Origin: Streptomyces sp. AA1529
Lineage (GTDB): Bacteria > Actinomycetota > Actinomycetes > Streptomycetales > Streptomycetaceae
Length of the DNA stretch: 37,159 nucleotides
Direction: 5' to 3'
Assembly (NCBI RefSeq): GCF_000280905.1
Contig: NZ_ALAP01000085.1
Span: 1-37,159 of the forward strand
Below the pieces are notes generated by a model. The model was not told the origin of the DNA and made no database searches. It saw only the letters and a list, made by a program, of their open reading frames with translations. The position numbers and the translations under genes were made by a program. Below are positions 7,909 to 15,630 of the stretch, piece by piece (position 1 is the first letter of the stretch; each line of letters starts with the position of its first letter).

Positions 7909-8040
7909 GTCTGCAGGCTAGCGGCCTGGCCTGCAGAGCGGCTCGACACCGGGGCGTTACGAGGGGATCTGTCCGTTTCCCGGATGGCCGAGGTCCACCT
8001 GTTGGACAGTCCCGCCCCCCGTGCTAAGCGGCCGGTGCGG

Positions 8041-8787
8041 TCACGGCGCCGGGGGACGGGCATCCGCGGCAGCCGCCTCCCGCAGCCGCGCGGCCAGCGA
8101 GGCGGCGGCAGCCCCGGGATCATCGGCCTCGGTGAGCGCCCGGACCACCACCACCCTGCGGGCCCCGGCGTCCAGCACCTGGTCGAGATTGCCCGCATCG
8201 ATGCCGCCGATGGCGAACCACGGGCGAGACGTCGGATCTGTGCCGGTACGGGCGGCGGTGTGACGGACGAGATCCAGCCCCGGTGCGGGGCGGCCCGGCT
8301 TGGTGGGGGTCGGCCAGCAGGGCCCGGTGCAGAAATAGTCGACGCCCGGCTCGACCAGCGCCGCGTCCGCCTCGGCGGGGCTGTGCGTGGAGCGGCCGAT
8401 CAGCACGTCGTCGCCGAGCAGGGCGCGGGCCGCGGGAACCGGCAGATCGCCCTGGCCGAGATGGAGCACCTGGGAGCCGGCGGCGTGGGCCACGTCCGCG
8501 CGGTCGTTCACGGCCAGCAGGGCCCCGTGCCGGCGGCAGGCCTCGGCGAACACGTCGAGCTGCGCCAGTTCCTCGGCCGCCTCCAGCCGCTTGTCCCGGA
8601 GCTGGACGATGTCCACACCGCCCGCCAGGACGGCGTCCAGGAACGCGGGCAGGTCGCCCTGCGCCGTGCGCGCGTCGGTGCACAGGTAGAGCCGCGCCTC
8701 CGCGAGCCGCTCACGGGCGGGAGCGGAGCCCGGGGACGCGGCGGGCGGGGTGGCGGTGCTGCGGGACGAGCGGGACATACGGGACAT
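8041..8787 (-). CDS. thiE: Thiamine-phosphate synthase
   Basis: 248 aa, with a TIM-barrel that joins HMP-PP and the thiazole phosphate to give thiamine monophosphate. Diagnostic segments are DIVQLRDK, LLAVNDRADVA, YFCTGPCWPTPTKPGRPAPG (the pyrophosphate/thiazole loop) and WFAIGGI. About 25 N-terminal residues before ARERLAEARLYLCTD are Ser/Arg/Ala-rich and not part of the fold, so the true start may be internal; the ATGs at 8787 and 8778 are both possible. It is transcribed away from the thiOSG cluster and has no visible TPP riboswitch of its own. A strong hairpin lies just before the start. Confidence 0.93.
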   Translation of the reverse strand: MSRMSRSSRSTATPPAASPGSAPARERLAEARLYLCTDARTAQGDLPAFLDAVLAGGVDIVQLRDKRLEAAEELAQLDVFAEACRRHGALLAVNDRADVAHAAGSQVLHLGQGDLPVPAARALLGDDVLIGRSTHSPAEADAALVEPGVDYFCTGPCWPTPTKPGRPAPGLDLVRHTAARTGTDPTSRPWFAIGGIDAGNLDQVLDAGARRVVVVRALTEADDPGAAAASLAARLREAAAADARPPAP

Positions 8788-8813
8788 GGCGGTGTTCGGT
8801 TCCCCCCGGGAGG

Positions 8814-8845
8814 GGGTGCGTGGACCCCGGGAGGTCCACGCACCC
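8814..8845. terminator. 13-bp perfect hairpin between the Rv2175c-like gene and thiE
   Basis: Arms GGGTGCGTGGACC (8814-8826) and GGTCCACGCACCC (8833-8845) with a 6-nt loop. It sits 42 bp after the stop of the upstream minus-strand gene and 27 bp before the thiE start, so it probably ends the former transcript. Because it could also be in the thiE leader, a regulatory role is not excluded. Confidence 0.65.
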
Positions 8846-8886
8846 GGTGGTGTCGGTGTGCTGGTGGGCCGCCGCGGGCGGCCGGA

Positions 8887-9261
8887 TCAGACGGCGAGTG
8901 CCTGCGCCCGGCGCTTGACCTCGGTGCCCCGGTTCTCCCGCAGCGCCGTCACCGGCGAGCCGGGCAGCGACTCGTCCTCGGTGAACAGCCATTCGAGCAT
9001 CTCTTCGTCGCTGAAGCCGTCGTCCCGCAGCAGGGTGATGGTGCCCGCCAGGCCTTTCACGATCCGGCCCTCGCCCACGAAGGCGGCCGGAACCTGCAGT
9101 ACCCGGTTCCCGGACTCCGCCTCCCGCCGCACCGCGAGCAGTTGGCCTTCCTTCACGAGCTGCCGCACCCGGGTCACCTCGACGCCGAGCATCTCGGCGA
9201 CATCGGGGAGGGCGAGCCAGGCGGGGACGAGCGCGTCGGTCTTTGCGTCAATCTCGGTCAC
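8887..9261 (-). CDS. Rv2175c-family winged-HTH DNA-binding protein
   Basis: A 124-aa actinobacterial protein. Segments WLALPDVAEMLGVEVTRVRQ, LLAVRREAESGNRVLQVP, IVKGLAGTITLLRDDGFSDEEMLEWLFT and RRAQALAV align by eye with M. tuberculosis Rv2175c, a DNA-binding substrate of the kinase PknL. GTG at 9261 with a weak GGAA upstream. In mycobacteria the gene lies beside pknL; here the PknL-like kinase is about 4 kb away, on the other side of the thiamine genes. Thr residues near the N-terminus (positions 2 and 8) are the obvious phosphorylation candidates. Confidence 0.8.
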   Translation of the reverse strand: MTEIDAKTDALVPAWLALPDVAEMLGVEVTRVRQLVKEGQLLAVRREAESGNRVLQVPAAFVGEGRIVKGLAGTITLLRDDGFSDEEMLEWLFTEDESLPGSPVTALRENRGTEVKRRAQALAV

Positions 9262-9294
9262 GGGTTCCAGACTGCCATCCGAAACCGGTGGTCA

Positions 9295-10536
9295 CTACCG
9301 CGCGGCCTTCTTCAGGGCCACGGCCGCGTCGCCCAGCACGGTCCGGTCCACGGCAGTGCCCTGCTGAATCAGCTTCCGGCCCTGCGCGAGATCGCGCGGA
9401 CGGCCGACGGCCAGCAGCGCGGTCGGCCGCTCGCCGCGCAGCCAGCACACGCTCCAGGCGGGGTCCAGCGGCGAACCGCGCCACACCAGCTCGTCCCCGG
9501 GAGCGTGGTGGCCGACGTACTGCACGAAGCGGCCGAACTGCTCGGACCAGAAGTAGGGCACCGGATCGTAGGCGACGGTCTCCGGCTCGCCGTCGGCGTG
9601 CCCCTCGGCGAGCAGGTTCGCCGCGACCGTGCGGGGGCCCTGGAGCGCGTTGTCCCAGTGGTGGATCAGCAGCCGCTCCCCGTAGCGGGCCGAGGGGAAG
9701 GAGGCACAGTCGCCGACCGCGTAGCAGTCGGGGACCGAGCTGCGCAGCCGTGCGTCGGCCAGCACGGAGCCGTCGGGCCCGAGCGCCACCCCGGAACCGG
9801 CCAGCCAGCCGGTGGCGGGCCGGGCCCCGATCCCGACCAGGACCGCGTCCGCCGGCAGCCGCGTCCCGTCGGCGAGCAGCACCGCGCCGCGTTCGACCGC
9901 GGCGACGGCGGCGCCGGTGCGCAGCGTCGCCCCGGCCTCCGCATACCAGGCCCGCATCGGTGCGGAGACCTCGGCCGGGAGCGCGCCCGGCAGCGGAGCG
10001 GCGGCGGTCTCCAGCACGGTGACCTCGCAGCCCCATTCGCGGGCGACCGTGGCGAACTCCGCGCCGATCCACCCGGCGCCGACCACCACGACGCTGCCGC
10101 GGGAGGCGAGCACCGGCCGCAGCCGCCGCGCGTCGTCCAGGGTGCGCAGCACATGGACGCCGGGCACGCCCGCGCTCCCGGGCAGGACGCGGGGCTCGGC
10201 GCCGGTGGCCAGCACCAGCCGGTCGTAGTGGACCGGGCCCGCGTCGGTGACCAGCAGCCGCTCGCCGGGGCGCAGCCCGGTGGCGGTCCGGCCCAGCTCC
10301 AGCTCGATCCCCAGCGCCGCGAAGTCGATGTCGAAGAGCGGCACCTCCGCCTCCTCGCCCCTGCCGAGCAGCACGGCCTTGGACAGCGGGGGCCGGTCGT
10401 AGGGCGGGTGCGGTTCGGCCCCGAGGAGCCGCACGGAGCCGGGCCAGCCCTGTTCGCGGAGCTGCACGGCGGTCTGCACGCCCGCCATACCGGTGCCCAC
10501 GATCACGACCCGCTGCTGGTTCTGACTGTCGCTCAC
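9295..10536 (-). CDS. FAD-dependent ferredoxin/NAD(P)H reductase-like protein
   Basis: About 413 aa. Two Rossmann motifs, RVVIVGTGMAGVQTAVQL at the start and VVVVGAGWIGAEFATVA in the middle, bind FAD and NAD(P)H. YDRPPLSK, LATGAEPR and YAVGDCASFPS are standard for the pyridine-nucleotide-disulfide/rubredoxin-ferredoxin reductase class. A C-terminal reductase domain (PYFWSEQFGRFVQYVG) marks the ferredoxin-reductase branch. The frame is open to 10710, but the conserved part begins at about VSDSQNQQ; GTG at 10536 is chosen, and GTG at 10545 and ATG at 10572 are alternatives. No ferredoxin gene is adjacent. It diverges from the thiOSG riboswitch promoter. Confidence 0.82.
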   Translation of the reverse strand: MSDSQNQQRVVIVGTGMAGVQTAVQLREQGWPGSVRLLGAEPHPPYDRPPLSKAVLLGRGEEAEVPLFDIDFAALGIELELGRTATGLRPGERLLVTDAGPVHYDRLVLATGAEPRVLPGSAGVPGVHVLRTLDDARRLRPVLASRGSVVVVGAGWIGAEFATVAREWGCEVTVLETAAAPLPGALPAEVSAPMRAWYAEAGATLRTGAAVAAVERGAVLLADGTRLPADAVLVGIGARPATGWLAGSGVALGPDGSVLADARLRSSVPDCYAVGDCASFPSARYGERLLIHHWDNALQGPRTVAANLLAEGHADGEPETVAYDPVPYFWSEQFGRFVQYVGHHAPGDELVWRGSPLDPAWSVCWLRGERPTALLAVGRPRDLAQGRKLIQQGTAVDRTVLGDAAVALKKAAR

Positions 10537-10640
10537 ATCGTTCACTGTATGCCGGTCGGCTCCCGGAGCCATCGGCCACCGGACGGAGACGGCGTCCGGT
10601 CGTGGTCGTAGGGCCGTCCGCCGCGGGGCCCCGGCGCGGC

Positions 10641-10670
10641 TTACCGGCGCCGCACGCACCGCAGTAGGGT
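10641..10670 (+). promoter_or_regulatory. Promoter of the thiO-thiS-thiG operon
   Basis: TTACCG (10641-10646) and TAGGGT (10665-10670) are 18 nt apart, giving a start near 10677, just ahead of the TPP riboswitch. Confidence 0.55.
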
Positions 10671-10689
10671 GGGCCGCGGCAGTCATGAA

Positions 10690-10785
10690 TACGCGGGAGC
10701 CCGGACGCACCGGGCTGAGAGGGAGGCTGCGGCGGCCTCCGACCGTCCGAACCTGATCCGGGTCATTCCGGCGAAGGGAGCAGCG
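10690..10785 (+). ncRNA. TPP riboswitch (THI element)
   Basis: The conserved core is intact: GGGAGCCCGG near 10695, CTGAGAGGG at 10715-10723, a variable GC-rich P3 hairpin (GGAGGC...GCCTCC, about 10722-10740), ACCTGATCCGGGTCATTCCG at 10751-10770 and GCGAAGGGAG at 10771-10780. It lies in the 5' leader of thiO, so thiamine pyrophosphate should shut off the thiazole genes. The purine stretch at its 3' end is also the likely ribosome-binding site (13 nt before the ATG), which suggests control at translation initiation. Confidence 0.95.
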
Positions 10786-10793
10786 GCAGCGCC

Positions 10794-12014
10794 ATGCGCG
10801 GCACAGGGAACGGCACAGGAAGCGGCACCGGAACCGGCACCCACGCGGCGAGCCCCGACGTGCTCGTCCTCGGCGGCGGCCTGATCGGCCTGGTGACGGC
10901 CTGGCGGGCCGCGCAACGCGGCCTGGCGGTCACCGTGGCCGACCCCGAACCGGGCGGCGGCGCCGCACGGGTGGCGGCGGGCATGCTGGCGGCCGTCACC
11001 GAACTGCACTACGGCGAGGAGACCCTGCTGGATCTCAACCTCGCCTCGGCGGCGCGCTACCCGGAGTTCGTCGCCGAACTGGAGGACGCCTCCGGCCTGG
11101 ACACCGGATACCGGGCCTGCGGCACCCTCGCCGTCGCGCTCGACGCCGACGACCGCGCCCACCTGCGCGAGCTGCACGCGCTCCAGCAGCGGTGCGGGCT
11201 GGAGTCGCAGTGGCTGACCGGTCGCGAGTGCCGGCGCCTGGAGCCGATGCTGGCGCCCTCGGTGCGCGGCGGAGCCCGGGTGGACGGCGACCACCAGATC
11301 GACCCCCGGCGACTGGCCGCGGCGCTGCTGCGGGCCTGCGAGCGCGCGGGAGTCGCCTTCCGGCGTTCCCGCGCGGTGCGGCTGCTGCACCCGCGGGACC
11401 GGGCCGCGGGGGCGGCGCTGGCGGACGGCACCGAACTGCGCGCGGAGCAGACGGTGCTCGCGCTGGGCGCCCGCAGCGGCACCCTGGAGGGCCTGCCCAC
11501 GTGGGTGGCGCCCCCGGTGCGCCCGGTCAAGGGGCAGGTGCTGCGGCTGCGGATGCCCGGCGGCACGGCCGGCCCCTTTCTCTCCCGCACGGTCCGCGCG
11601 GTGGTACGCGGCGGCGCTCTGTACCTGGTGCCGCGCGCGGACGGCGAACTGGTGGTCGGAGCCACCAGTGAGGAGCTGGGCTGGGACACCACGGTCACCG
11701 CGGGCGGGGTCTACGAGCTGCTGCGGGACGCGCACGAACTGGTGCCCGGCGTCACCGAGCTGCCGCTGGCCGAGACCCGTGCCGGACTGCGCCCCGGCTC
11801 CCCCGACAACGCGCCGCTGCTGGGGCCCACCGCGCTGCCCGGGCTGCACCTGGCCACCGGCCACTACCGGCACGGCGTCCTGCTCACCCCCGTCACCGGC
11901 GACGTGCTCGCCGAGCTGCTGGCCACGGGCGAGCTGCCCGCACCGGCCCGGCCCTTCGCACCGCGGCGCTTCGCCTCCACAGACCCCCGCGAGCCCCAGG
12001 AGCAGCCCGTATGA
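10794..12014 (+). CDS. thiO: Glycine oxidase ThiO
   Basis: A 406-aa FAD amino-acid oxidase that converts glycine to dehydroglycine, the C2-N unit of the thiamine thiazole. The FAD motif VLVLGGGLIGLVTAWRAA starts at about residue 23, RPVKGQVLRL and a C-terminal LLGPTALPGLHLATGHYRHGVLL are typical of ThiO/DAO proteins, and RAGLRPGSPDNAP supplies the conserved Arg and substrate-site region. The first ~20 residues are a Gly/Thr repeat encoded by a 12-bp DNA repeat and are not part of the fold. It is the first gene after the TPP riboswitch, and its stop overlaps the thiS start. Confidence 0.93.
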   Translation: MRGTGNGTGSGTGTGTHAASPDVLVLGGGLIGLVTAWRAAQRGLAVTVADPEPGGGAARVAAGMLAAVTELHYGEETLLDLNLASAARYPEFVAELEDASGLDTGYRACGTLAVALDADDRAHLRELHALQQRCGLESQWLTGRECRRLEPMLAPSVRGGARVDGDHQIDPRRLAAALLRACERAGVAFRRSRAVRLLHPRDRAAGAALADGTELRAEQTVLALGARSGTLEGLPTWVAPPVRPVKGQVLRLRMPGGTAGPFLSRTVRAVVRGGALYLVPRADGELVVGATSEELGWDTTVTAGGVYELLRDAHELVPGVTELPLAETRAGLRPGSPDNAPLLGPTALPGLHLATGHYRHGVLLTPVTGDVLAELLATGELPAPARPFAPRRFASTDPREPQEQPV

Positions 12015-12229
12015 CCTCCGCCCCGACGACGACCGTCTCGGTCAACGGCGAGCCCCGCCGGGTGGCCGCGGGCCTCACCCTCGACCGGCTCGTGGCCGAT
12101 TTCACCGCCGCGCCCGGCGGAGTGGCCGCGGCGCTGAACGAGGACGTGGTCCCCCGGGGCCGCTGGGCCCGGACCGCGCTCGGCGAGGGCGACCGCGTCG
12201 AGATCCTCACCGCAGTCCAAGGAGGCTGA
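12011..12229 (+). CDS. thiS: Sulfur carrier protein ThiS
   Basis: 72 aa, ubiquitin-like beta-grasp carrier of thiocarboxylate sulfur to ThiG. It begins with VSVNGEPRRVAAG and ends in the obligatory Gly-Gly (AVQGG), which is adenylated and thiolated. The ATG overlaps the thiO stop in an ATGA arrangement, so translation is coupled. No thiF-type adenylating enzyme lies in the window; another E1-like protein must serve it. Confidence 0.95.
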   Translation: MTSAPTTTVSVNGEPRRVAAGLTLDRLVADFTAAPGGVAAALNEDVVPRGRWARTALGEGDRVEILTAVQGG

Positions 12230-12236
12230 GCCGGCC

Positions 12237-13034
12237 ATGGCCGACGATCCGCTGACCATAGGCGACACCGCCTTCACCTCCCGGCTGATCATGGGGACCG
12301 GAGGCGCACCCAGCCTGGACGTCCTGGAACGGGCGCTGCTGGCCTCCGGAACCGAGCTGACGACGGTCGCGATGCGGCGCCTGGACCCCTCGGTGGGCGG
12401 CTCGGTGCTCTCGGTGCTGAACAGGCACGGCATCCGGGTGCTGCCGAACACCGCCGGGTGCTACACGGCGGGTGAGGCGGTGCTCACCGCCCGGCTCGCG
12501 CGCGAGGCGCTGGGCACCGACTGGGTGAAGCTGGAGGTCATCGCCGACGAGCGCACCCTGCTGCCGGACCCGGTCGAGCTGCTGGAGGCCGCCGAGACGC
12601 TGGTGGACGACGGCTTCACGGTGCTGCCGTACACCAACGACGACCCGGTGCTGGCGCGGAAGCTGGAGGAGGCGGGCTGCGCGGCGATCATGCCGCTCGG
12701 CTCCCCCATCGGCTCCGGACTGGGCATCCGCAACCCGCACAACTTCCGGCTCATCACCGAGCGCGCGGGCGTCCCGGTGATCCTGGACGCGGGGGCCGGT
12801 ACGGCCTCGGACGCGGCGCTGGCCATGGAGCTGGGGTGCGCCGCGGTGATGCTGGCCTCGGCGGTGACCCGGGCCCAGGAGCCGGTGCTGATGGCGGAGG
12901 GCATGCGGCACGCGGTCGAGGCGGGGCGGCTGGCCTTCCGCGCGGGCCGCATCCCGCGCCGCCACTTCGCCGAGGCGTCGTCGCCCACCGAGGGCGTCGC
13001 GGCGCTGGACCCGGAGCGCCCGGCCTTCGGCTGA
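12237..13034 (+). CDS. thiG: Thiazole synthase ThiG
   Basis: A 265-aa TIM-barrel enzyme that builds thiazole phosphate from deoxyxylulose phosphate, dehydroglycine and ThiS-COSH. Motifs seen: RLIMGTGG, VLPNTAGCYTAGEAV, DWVKLEVI with the Schiff-base Lys98, IMPLGSPIGSGLGI and VILDAGAGTASDAA. The SD AAGGAGG (12219-12225) lies inside the 3' end of thiS, 11 nt before the ATG, so thiO-thiS-thiG form one operon under the riboswitch. Length is normal. Confidence 0.96.
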   Translation: MADDPLTIGDTAFTSRLIMGTGGAPSLDVLERALLASGTELTTVAMRRLDPSVGGSVLSVLNRHGIRVLPNTAGCYTAGEAVLTARLAREALGTDWVKLEVIADERTLLPDPVELLEAAETLVDDGFTVLPYTNDDPVLARKLEEAGCAAIMPLGSPIGSGLGIRNPHNFRLITERAGVPVILDAGAGTASDAALAMELGCAAVMLASAVTRAQEPVLMAEGMRHAVEAGRLAFRAGRIPRRHFAEASSPTEGVAALDPERPAFG

Positions 13035-13179
13035 GGGCCCTCCGCCGGGGCCAAAGTCCGGTCCCGGGCACCCTCCCGGCGGCGCCGCTCACCCCCGGTG
13101 GGCGCCACGGAGTGTCACCGTTCGGCCCCAGAACAGCGGCAACCCGCAACCACGCGGCCCCGGCGCCGCACCTCCCTCG

Positions 13180-13185
13180 TAAACT
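13180..13185 (+). promoter_or_regulatory. -10 box TAAACT before the kinase gene
   Basis: TAAACT ends 7 nt before the ATG at 13193, predicting a leaderless transcript. No Shine-Dalgarno is present in between. Confidence 0.55.
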
Positions 13186-13192
13186 CGGCGCA

Positions 13193-15235
13193 ATGGACAC
13201 CACCCTCCAGGACCCGTCGCCTGCCTACGGACGAGGAGACCCGTTGGTCGGACAGGTGCTCGACGGCCGGTACCGGGTCGAGGCCCGGGTGGCCATCGGC
13301 GGCATGGCGACCGTCTACCGCGCGGTGGACACCCGGCTGGACCGGGTGCTGGCCCTGAAGGTGATGCACACCTCCCTCTCCGCGGACGAGACGTTCGTGA
13401 CCCGCTTCATCAGGGAGGCCAAGTCCGCGGCCCGGCTGGCGCACGCCAACGTGGTCGGGGTCTTCGACCAGGGCACCGACGGCACCTACGTCTATCTGGC
13501 GATGGAGTACGTGGAGGGCTGCACGCTCCGCGACGTGCTGCGGGACCGCGGCGCCCTGCGCCCCCGCGCGGCGCTCGACGTGCTGGAACCCGTCCTGGCG
13601 GCGCTGGGCGCGGCACACCGGGCCGGTCTCGTGCACCGGGACGTGAAGCCGGAGAACGTGCTGATAGGGGACGACGGCCGGGTGAAGGTCGCCGACTTCG
13701 GCCTGGTGCGGGCGGTGGACAGCCAGACCTCGGCGACGACGGACTCGATCCTGGGCACGGTCTCCTATCTGGCGCCCGAGCAGATCGAGGACGGCACGGC
13801 CACGCCGCGTACGGACCTGTACGCGTGCGGCGTGATGCTCTACGAGATGCTCACCGGCGGCAAACCGCACTCGGGCGGCTCGCCCGCACAGGTGCTCTAC
13901 CAGCATCTGAACAAGGACATGCCGGCACCCTCGGCCGCGGTGCCGGGGATGGCGGCGGCCCTGGACGGCCTGGTGGCGCTGGCGACGGCGCGCACCCCCG
14001 AGCAGCGTCCCGAGGACGCGGTCGCCCTGCTGGCGCGGGCCCGCACGGTCCGCGCGGAACTGACCGACGAGCAGCTGGACGCGGTCCCGCCGCAGGCCAC
14101 GCAGGGCGGCACCGGCCCGGCCGAGGACGCGGCGCGGCTCTCGGGGGTCTCGGGGATCTCCGGAGACATCGCCGCAGCGGCCGCGTACGCCACCGCCGGG
14201 TCCGAGGCCGACACCTCTGTGATCCCGCGCCCCGCCGGGGGTCCCGCCGCCGGCCCGGCCCCGGACTCGGACTCGGATCTCAACCGGACGGCGCTGCTGT
14301 CGCCGCCACCGGCCGACCCGCCGGGCGGCTCCGGCGCGGGTGCCGGGGGCCGGCGGCGGAGGGTGCAGCCGCGCTGGGTGCTGGTGACCCTGGCCGTGCT
14401 GCTGGTGGCGCTGGTCGGCACGGGTATCTGGTACGTCAACTCCGGGCAGTTCGTGCGGACCCCCGCGGTGCTGGACGAGACCCGGGCCGCGGCGACCAGG
14501 ACGCTCTCGGAGGCCGGACTGGATGTGAAGGTGGAGGAGGACTTCAGCGAGCGGGTGGAGCGCGGCCACGTCATCGGCACCGACCCGGAGCCGGGTGAGC
14601 GGGTCCGCAAGACCGGCACGGTCACGCTGACCGTCTCGCGCGGCCCGCACGTGGTGAAGGTGCCCGACCTCGAGGACACCCCGCTGTCGGACGCCCGCCG
14701 CAAGCTGGAGGACGCCGGTCTGAAGCCGGGGACGGTCGAGCGGCGGTTCGACGAGGAGACCGCGCGGGGCTCCGTGCTCGCCACCGACCCCGAGCCGGGC
14801 AGCAAGCGCAGGCCGGGCGCCGCGGTGGCCCTCACCGTCTCCAAGGGGGCGCCGGTGGAGGTGCCCGATGTGGTGGGCGACAAGCGGAGCGACGCGACCG
14901 AGGAGCTGGAGAAGGCGGGTCTGAAGGTCCGGATCGCCACCGAGCGCGTCCACTCCGAGCACGAGAAGGGCAGCATCGCCCGCCAGTCCCCGACCGACGG
15001 CGCCCGGGCCGCCGAGGGCGACACGGTGACGCTGACGGTCTCCAAGGGCCCCGACATGATCGAGGTGCCGGACGTGGAGGGCAGCAGCGAGGACGAGGCC
15101 ACCGAGAAGCTGGAGGGGGCCGGCTTCGAGGTGACGGTGCGCCGCATCTTCTTCGGGGACACCGTCTTCAACCAGTCCCCCGACGGGGGAGAGAAGGCGC
15201 CCCGCGGCTCGTCGATCACCATCTGGCTGCGCTGA
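13193..15235 (+). CDS. PknL-like Ser/Thr protein kinase with PASTA domains
   Basis: A 680-aa transmembrane eukaryotic-type kinase. The cytoplasmic kinase domain spans residues ~27-290: a Gly-rich loop in the form AIGGMATVY, Lys56 in ALKVM, HRDVKPENVL with Asp150, DFG at 168-170, and an activation segment rich in Ser/Thr (179-189) before GTVSYLAPEQ. A disordered linker leads to one membrane helix (about 394-415). Four extracellular PASTA repeats follow (421-680), which in this class bind peptidoglycan fragments; the first is the most divergent. ATG at 13193 is favoured by the leaderless -10 and by the kinase-domain position. Neighbours fit a cell-wall signalling role: a lytic transglycosylase-like gene follows, and the Rv2175c-like substrate candidate lies at 8887-9261. 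Confidence 0.93.
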   Translation: MDTTLQDPSPAYGRGDPLVGQVLDGRYRVEARVAIGGMATVYRAVDTRLDRVLALKVMHTSLSADETFVTRFIREAKSAARLAHANVVGVFDQGTDGTYVYLAMEYVEGCTLRDVLRDRGALRPRAALDVLEPVLAALGAAHRAGLVHRDVKPENVLIGDDGRVKVADFGLVRAVDSQTSATTDSILGTVSYLAPEQIEDGTATPRTDLYACGVMLYEMLTGGKPHSGGSPAQVLYQHLNKDMPAPSAAVPGMAAALDGLVALATARTPEQRPEDAVALLARARTVRAELTDEQLDAVPPQATQGGTGPAEDAARLSGVSGISGDIAAAAAYATAGSEADTSVIPRPAGGPAAGPAPDSDSDLNRTALLSPPPADPPGGSGAGAGGRRRRVQPRWVLVTLAVLLVALVGTGIWYVNSGQFVRTPAVLDETRAAATRTLSEAGLDVKVEEDFSERVERGHVIGTDPEPGERVRKTGTVTLTVSRGPHVVKVPDLEDTPLSDARRKLEDAGLKPGTVERRFDEETARGSVLATDPEPGSKRRPGAAVALTVSKGAPVEVPDVVGDKRSDATEELEKAGLKVRIATERVHSEHEKGSIARQSPTDGARAAEGDTVTLTVSKGPDMIEVPDVEGSSEDEATEKLEGAGFEVTVRRIFFGDTVFNQSPDGGEKAPRGSSITIWLR

Positions 15236-15630
15236 GCCCGCGCGCCGGGCGCGGCTGCCCGTGGCGGGGCTCTCCCGGTGACCGGCCCGCCACACCTCGG
15301 CGCAGTATGTCCGACTTGACGCGCATATCCCGTCACGGGGTGTACCAGGGGACTTGGTGGCGTGTGACCCCACCCATAGGACGCACGTCACCTACGAAGA
15401 CGCCTAGTGGGAAAGAAATCCGCGGCGCGACCTGGAATGCGGTCCCGGAATACCCGCCCGCGGGCCACCCCCCGCCACGAATTCGGGTAGTACGTCACAC
15501 CTTTGATTCCGCAGAACGGACCCTTTAACAATTGCGGTCGTCGCACGGCGCCGAATCAGCACTCGGCGCGTCTCTCCGGCTCCCCGCCACTGCGACACGA
15601 CGCCAGCGATGAAAGGTTCCGTACTTCCTC
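15236..15630. other. 395-bp intergenic region before the lytic-transglycosylase gene
   Basis: No supported gene. After the kinase stop there is a GC-only CCGCGC/GCGCGG hairpin (about 15239-15256). The rest is less GC-rich than its surroundings and holds plausible promoters: TTGACG at 15316-15321 and TTGATT (15503-15508) 17 nt before TAACAA (15526-15531). The second would give a leader of about 95 nt. I looked for the c-di-AMP (ydaO-type) riboswitch found upstream of some Streptomyces wall-hydrolase genes and do not see its conserved blocks. A 73-codon frame at 15307-15528 has no family resemblance and was not called. Confidence 0.5.

Noticed and set aside
8788..8886. TPP riboswitch for thiE
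   Set aside because: A strong hairpin is present, but neither the CTGAGA nor the ACCTGAT core is found on the minus strand.
15307..15528. A 73-codon plus-strand frame before the SLT gene
   Set aside because: No ribosome-binding site, no family resemblance, weak codon bias, and it lies in an obvious promoter region.
15400..15630. Possible c-di-AMP (ydaO-type) riboswitch
   Set aside because: Expected for some Streptomyces wall-hydrolase genes, but its conserved sequence blocks could not be found.
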